A stretch of 17,761 bases of DNA from DATLFI01 sp035524895. Its GTDB lineage: Bacteria > Acidobacteriota > Thermoanaerobaculia > Multivoradales > Multivoraceae. Each line of letters starts with the position of its first letter. Position 1 is the stretch's first letter. Shown one piece after another: positions 14,633 through 17,761 of the stretch. Where the stretch lies: contig DATLFI010000223.1 in assembly GCA_035524895.1 (NCBI GenBank), positions 1 through 17,761 on the forward strand, in the 5' to 3' direction. The notes below the pieces were generated by a model. It saw only the letters and a list, made by a program, of their open reading frames with translations, was not told the origin of the DNA and searched no databases. A program made the translations under genes and the position numbers.

Positions 14633-14638
14633 GCAGCA

Positions 14639-14644
14639 ATATTA
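14639..14644 (-). promoter_or_regulatory. Candidate -10 element (TAATAT), leaderless start
   Basis: On the minus strand TAATAT ends 6 bases before GTG 14632, so the predicted transcription start is the G of the start codon. The surrounding 30 bases are noticeably AT-richer than their neighbours. No -35 match at the expected distance. Confidence 0.5.
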
Positions 14645-14697
14645 CGCTCAATTTACGTCTGAGATGCCGCGACGTAGGTAAGAGGTAGCTGGCGCGG

Positions 14698-15621
14698 TCA
14701 CTTCTGGCGCTGGTACCAGATCGAGCCGTAGTGCGTGTCGTGGTCGCGGATCTCGAGGGGGCGGTAGTCGGGCACGGTGGCGCGCAGGTGGTCCTCGTCG
14801 AAGTGTCGGAGCAGGCCGGCGGAGAGCAGGATCTCCCAGCTCTCGTTGCCGCACAGGAACGCCTGGAGCAGCATCGCCTCGGTCCAGTAGCGCGGCCACT
14901 TCGCTTCGAGCACGTAGGTCTCGGCGGGGTGGGGGGTGTTGTAGGGGAAGTGGACGTCGTGGCTGTGGACCACGACGCCGGGGCGCAGCCGCGGCAGCAC
15001 CTCGAGGTACAGGTGCGGCACGTCGCCATCGATCTTGACGACGTGGGTCGAGTCGATGAACAGCACGTCGCCCGCGTCGAGCGCCAGGAACGGCCCGAGG
15101 TCCGCCGACTGCACTGGCTCGCGCACGACCTCGAGCCCTGCGATCCCCCGCACCTGCTCGGAGGCGTAGGGGTCGATCGCTGCGAGCTTGCAGGGGCGGC
15201 CCTCGGTGGCGTTGCGCGCGCCGGCGACCGAGGCGTACCAGGTCGAGAGGCCGGAGCCCACCTCGACGTAGCGCGCTGGCTTCAGGTGGCGCAGCATCAG
15301 GTAGAGCCACTGCGCGTCCAGGCGCGTGAAGCCAGGGCCGTAGCCGAGGCGCTTCGCGTCGTCGTAGCTCGTCAGGTCGCGCAGCTCGGCACCGTGCTCG
15401 CCGAAGAGGCGGGAGTCGAGCGAGCGCATGGCGTCGAGGTCGTAGCGCACGCCTACCAGCTCGCTGGGGCGGTCCCAGCGGGCGCGGTGGCGCGCGAGCT
15501 CGGAGCGCAGCGGCAGGGGCGAGTAGTAGTCGGCGGCGAGCGCGACGTTCCAGCCGAGCGCGTTGACGAGCCGCTGCACCGCGCGCAGGGCTGCGCGGTA
15601 GACGCGGCGCGCCGGGCTCAC
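14698..15621 (-). CDS. Class I SAM-dependent methyltransferase (Methyltransf_24-like)
   Basis: A 307-residue protein from GTG 15621. The central domain has ARYVEVGSGLSTWYAS (116-131, with Glu120 and the glycines of SAM motif I), KLAAIDPYAS, DVLFIDSTHVVKIDGDV and PRLRPGVVVHSHDVHFPYN. This pattern is common in methyltransferases of polysaccharide and O-antigen loci, where the D-x-T-H and H-x-HD segments are conserved. The acceptor is unknown. The GTG overlaps the TGA of the upstream epimerase gene as GTGA, so the two are probably translated together and act on the same sugar. The N-terminal 110 residues are helical and family-typical. The frame is open far upstream, antisense-like within the epimerase gene, and is not coding there. 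Confidence 0.82.
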   Translation of the reverse strand: MSPARRVYRAALRAVQRLVNALGWNVALAADYYSPLPLRSELARHRARWDRPSELVGVRYDLDAMRSLDSRLFGEHGAELRDLTSYDDAKRLGYGPGFTRLDAQWLYLMLRHLKPARYVEVGSGLSTWYASVAGARNATEGRPCKLAAIDPYASEQVRGIAGLEVVREPVQSADLGPFLALDAGDVLFIDSTHVVKIDGDVPHLYLEVLPRLRPGVVVHSHDVHFPYNTPHPAETYVLEAKWPRYWTEAMLLQAFLCGNESWEILLSAGLLRHFDEDHLRATVPDYRPLEIRDHDTHYGSIWYQRQK

Positions 15622-16694
15622 GGTCGCGGTCCGACCAGCGCTGGTGCGGCCGCCGCGGTCGTCGCGGGACGGAAGCGCAGGTGCTCGTCGACCTCGCCGC
15701 GCTCGCGCAGCCGCTCGAGCTGGCGCAGGCGGATGTAGCGGGGTCCTTCGAGGTCGGCCTGCACGAGCCCGGCGGCGCGGTAGGCGTCGTAGAGCTCCTG
15801 CGCGGCCAGGCGTGCGTCCCATCGCGGCTGCCACGCGGGGAACGCGCCCTCGAGCTTGCCGAAGTCGACGCGGTAGCTGCGCTTGTCGGGGCCGGCGCCC
15901 GGCGCGATCGTGAGCTGCGAGCCTGGGACGGTCTCGACCACGATCTCGCCCAGCTCGCGGATGCGGTAGTTGTGCGCGCTGCGGCCGACGTTGAATGCCT
16001 GATCGTGGATCCGCTCGCGCGGCGCCTCTAGAACGCACAGGAAGGCGCGCGCGATGTCCTCGACGTGGACGATCGGTCGCCAGGGCGTGCCGTCGGAGAG
16101 CAGGAGGACGCGACCGGTGGTGACCGCCCAGCCGACCAGGTTGTTGAGCACCAGGTCGAGGCGCAGCTTCGGCGAGAGCCCGTAGGCGGTGGCGTTGCGC
16201 AGGTAGGTGGGGGAGAAGTCCTGGTCGGCCAGGCCCGCGAGCGCCTGCTCGAGACGCACCTTCTCCAGCGCATAGGGAGTGACCGGGTTGAAGGCTGCGC
16301 TCTCGTCGAGCAGCTCGTCCCCGGCGGCGCCGTAGGTGCTGCACGACGACGAGAACAAGAAGCGCCGCACGCCAGCGGCCTTAGACAGCTCGGCCAGACG
16401 CAACGCCCCGGTGTAGTTGATGTCGGTGGTGAGCGCGGGGTCGAGGTTGCCGAGCGGGTCGTTGGAGAGCGCCGCGAAGTGGACCACCGCGTCGAAGCCC
16501 GCGAGGTCGTCGGGTTCGATGTCGCGCAGGTCGCAGCGCAGCTCTGGGATGGCGGTCGGCGCGGCCCCCGCGGGAAAGACGCAGTCGGCGAAGAGGCCGC
16601 TGTCCAGCCCCACGGCCTCGTGGTCGCGTTCGAGCAACAACGGCACGAGCACCGCGCCGAGGTAGCCGTCGTGTCCGGTGACGAGCACTCGCAT
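15618..16694 (-). CDS. NAD-dependent sugar epimerase/dehydratase (extended SDR)
   Basis: A 358-residue extended SDR enzyme acting on nucleotide sugars. It shows MRVLVTGHDGYLGAVLV with the GxxGxxG NAD site (7-13), CDLRD (54-58), VVHFAALSNDPLG (70-82), FLFSSSCSTYG (112-122), PYALEK with Tyr141 and Lys145, YLRNATAYG, RPIVHVEDIARAFL and FNVGRSAHNYRI. SNDPLG and the STYG/YALEK combination are seen in epimerases of polysaccharide clusters, but the exact substrate cannot be read. ATG 16694 fits the family N-terminus; TAACAT lies 9 bases upstream and no Shine-Dalgarno is present. It is the first gene of a two-gene unit with the coupled methyltransferase. Confidence 0.9.
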   Translation of the reverse strand: MRVLVTGHDGYLGAVLVPLLLERDHEAVGLDSGLFADCVFPAGAAPTAIPELRCDLRDIEPDDLAGFDAVVHFAALSNDPLGNLDPALTTDINYTGALRLAELSKAAGVRRFLFSSSCSTYGAAGDELLDESAAFNPVTPYALEKVRLEQALAGLADQDFSPTYLRNATAYGLSPKLRLDLVLNNLVGWAVTTGRVLLLSDGTPWRPIVHVEDIARAFLCVLEAPRERIHDQAFNVGRSAHNYRIRELGEIVVETVPGSQLTIAPGAGPDKRSYRVDFGKLEGAFPAWQPRWDARLAAQELYDAYRAAGLVQADLEGPRYIRLRQLERLRERGEVDEHLRFRPATTAAAAPALVGPRP

Positions 16695-16703
16695 GAGTCC
16701 GGG

Positions 16704-16709
16704 ATGTTA
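16704..16709 (-). promoter_or_regulatory. Candidate -10 element (TAACAT) for the epimerase
   Basis: On the minus strand TAACAT ends 9 bases before ATG 16694, giving a leader of 0-3 bases. No Shine-Dalgarno or clear -35 is present. It faces a divergent candidate promoter at 16789-16794 in the 108-base gap. Confidence 0.42.
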
Positions 16710-16788
16710 GCGGGGTTGTCGGGAGTGCGGGAGCCAGCGGCTGGCGCCCGCCGGTCAGCTCGGCGGCCGCCTCAGGGGCGGCGACGGT

Positions 16789-16794
16789 TAGAGT
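16789..16794 (+). promoter_or_regulatory. Candidate -10 element (TAGAGT), leaderless start
   Basis: TTAGAGT ends 8 bases before GTG 16803. The predicted transcription start lies at or one base from the start codon, and no Shine-Dalgarno is present. The same hexamer precedes the dehydratase gene at 6010. Confidence 0.47.
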
Positions 16795-16802
16795 TCGCGG
16801 TC

Positions 16803-17761
16803 GTGCCCTCCGTCAAGCCTCCTCGCCGGCCCGCGATAGCGCGCCCTCTCGCGGGCGTTGCCCTGCTCGGCTTTGCCTATGGTGCGCTCGGCTATGGCGT
16901 GCCGATCGCGGTGCTGCACATCCTCCACAACGCGCTGGGCTCGCTGCGCTCCGCCGCCGTGCTCGGTGTCGCTCTGGCACTGATCTATGGCGCGGCCGCG
17001 GCGGCTCTGGTCGCGGCGGGAGCCGCGCCGGTGCTGCTGCTCCAGAGAGCGCGGGCCACGCCGAGCGGCGGTGGCGAGCGCGACAGCGACTTCGGCGCGG
17101 ACCCGTGGTCCCTGCCGGGCGAGCTCCGCGATCCGCAACTCGCCGGGACGCCGCTGCGGGTGGGGCTGTGCCTGTACGGCTTGGCATTCTGGGTGCCGTA
17201 CTTCCTCTGGGGTCTCACCTACGACCAGACCGTCGGTCCGGAGCTGCGGTCCGCCCCCCTCATGGCGGCCTACCTGTTGGGGGCTGCGCTGCTGATCGCC
17301 GTCGGCGTGTGTGTTGCGTCGTGGTACCTGGGCCTCGGGTTGCGCCTGTGCGAGCGGAACGGCCGTCTCGGTGCGGTGCTCGGCTTGGGCGTCGTGCTCG
17401 CGGTACTGGCGCTGGTGCTGGCCACGCGCGCGGCGCCGGCGGGACCGTTGCAGCCAGCGCCTCGCGCGAGCGCGGCACCAGCCGACGCGGCCGAGGCCGC
17501 CGTCCCGCCGATCGCGGTGGATGCGGCAGGCGTCAAGATCGCGCTGGTCGCGCTCGACGGCCTCGACCCCAAGGTAGTCGATCGACTGGTCCGAGAGGGG
17601 GCGCTGCCGACGTTCGAGCGGCTGCGTCGCGAGGGCGTGTATGGACCGCTCGACACGCTTCCCGACTCGAACTCGGCGGTGCTGTGGGCTTCGATCTACA
17701 CCGGTCTGGCGCCGGCGCAGCACGGCATCCTCGACTTCTACCGCGTGCACCTGGCGGGCCT
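16803..17761 (+). CDS. Membrane-anchored type I phosphodiesterase/pyrophosphatase, partial at window end
   Basis: The reading frame from GTG 16803 runs uninterrupted off the window (319 codons seen). About five hydrophobic helices lie in residues 15-208 (around 15-40, 50-80, 120-138, 152-178 and 186-208). An Ala/Pro-rich linker follows, and then the start of an alkaline-phosphatase-superfamily domain (PF01663): KIALVALDGLDPKVVDRL (245-262) with metal-ligand Asp252, LPTFERLRREGVYGPL, and PDSNSAVLWASIYTG (287-301) with Ser291 as likely nucleophile, then PAQHGILDF. Such enzymes hydrolyse phosphodiester or phosphoanhydride bonds outside the cytoplasmic membrane. The multi-helix N-terminus suggests a membrane- or lipid-linked substrate. 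Family and frame are secure; the substrate is unknown and the C-terminus is missing. Confidence 0.8.
   Translation, partial: MPSVKPPRRPAIARPLAGVALLGFAYGALGYGVPIAVLHILHNALGSLRSAAVLGVALALIYGAAAAALVAAGAAPVLLLQRARATPSGGGERDSDFGADPWSLPGELRDPQLAGTPLRVGLCLYGLAFWVPYFLWGLTYDQTVGPELRSAPLMAAYLLGAALLIAVGVCVASWYLGLGLRLCERNGRLGAVLGLGVVLAVLALVLATRAAPAGPLQPAPRASAAPADAAEAAVPPIAVDAAGVKIALVALDGLDPKVVDRLVREGALPTFERLRREGVYGPLDTLPDSNSAVLWASIYTGLAPAQHGILDFYRVHLAG

Noticed and set aside
16788..17750. 320-codon minus-strand open frame at the window end
   Set aside because: Its composition is typical of an antisense shadow. The opposite strand encodes the phosphodiesterase with membrane helices and catalytic motifs.

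Overview
The window is a GC-rich bacterial chromosome segment with dense genes, strong G/C preference at third codon positions, and GTG, TTG and probably CTG starts. A secreted beta-barrel protein with a signal peptide points to a diderm (Gram-negative) host. The phylum cannot be fixed from this sequence; high-GC Acidobacteriota, Myxococcota or similar would fit. Most of the content is surface-glycan (exopolysaccharide, O-antigen or glycoprotein) biosynthesis, interrupted by a few housekeeping genes.

Layout. Positions 1-8030 carry a plus-strand glycan block. It holds a small phosphoglycosyl transferase (63-659), a small YLDP-motif membrane protein (792-1031), an overlapping NoeA-like SAM methyltransferase with an unusual kinase-like N-terminal motif (1012-2418), a NeuD/PglD-type sugar N-acetyltransferase (2621-3349), a DegT-family PLP sugar aminotransferase that apparently starts at CTG (3364-4518), a broken REP-associated (Y1/HUH) transposase on the minus strand (4546-4805), a nucleotidyltransferase-fold protein of unknown role (4844-5896), and a membrane-bound PglF/WbpM-type UDP-GlcNAc 4,6-dehydratase (6022-8028). 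The dehydratase, aminotransferase, acetyltransferase and phosphoglycosyl transferase together match the four steps from UDP-GlcNAc to undecaprenyl-PP-linked di-N-acetylbacillosamine or a close relative.

Positions 8121-10324 are a minus-strand block: a peroxiredoxin, pantothenate kinase (coaA) coupled to it by a GTGA overlap, and then a small outer-membrane beta-barrel protein. Positions 10505-13486 are plus strand: a GT-C-type membrane glycosyltransferase and UDP-glucose 4-epimerase. Positions 13532-16694 are minus strand: an NAD-dependent sugar epimerase coupled by GTGA to a SAM methyltransferase, then a PA0069-type radical SAM protein. The last gene (16803 to the window edge, plus strand) is the N-terminal part of a membrane-anchored type I phosphodiesterase of the alkaline phosphatase superfamily.

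The strongest cross-cutting observation is regulatory. A TAGNNT or TANNNT hexamer sits 6-10 bases upstream of six start codons that lack a Shine-Dalgarno sequence, on both strands. This is the geometry of -10 elements driving leaderless or near-leaderless transcripts. Genes inside blocks instead carry Shine-Dalgarno sequences or overlap the previous stop codon. No tRNA, rRNA, CRISPR array or intact mobile element was seen.
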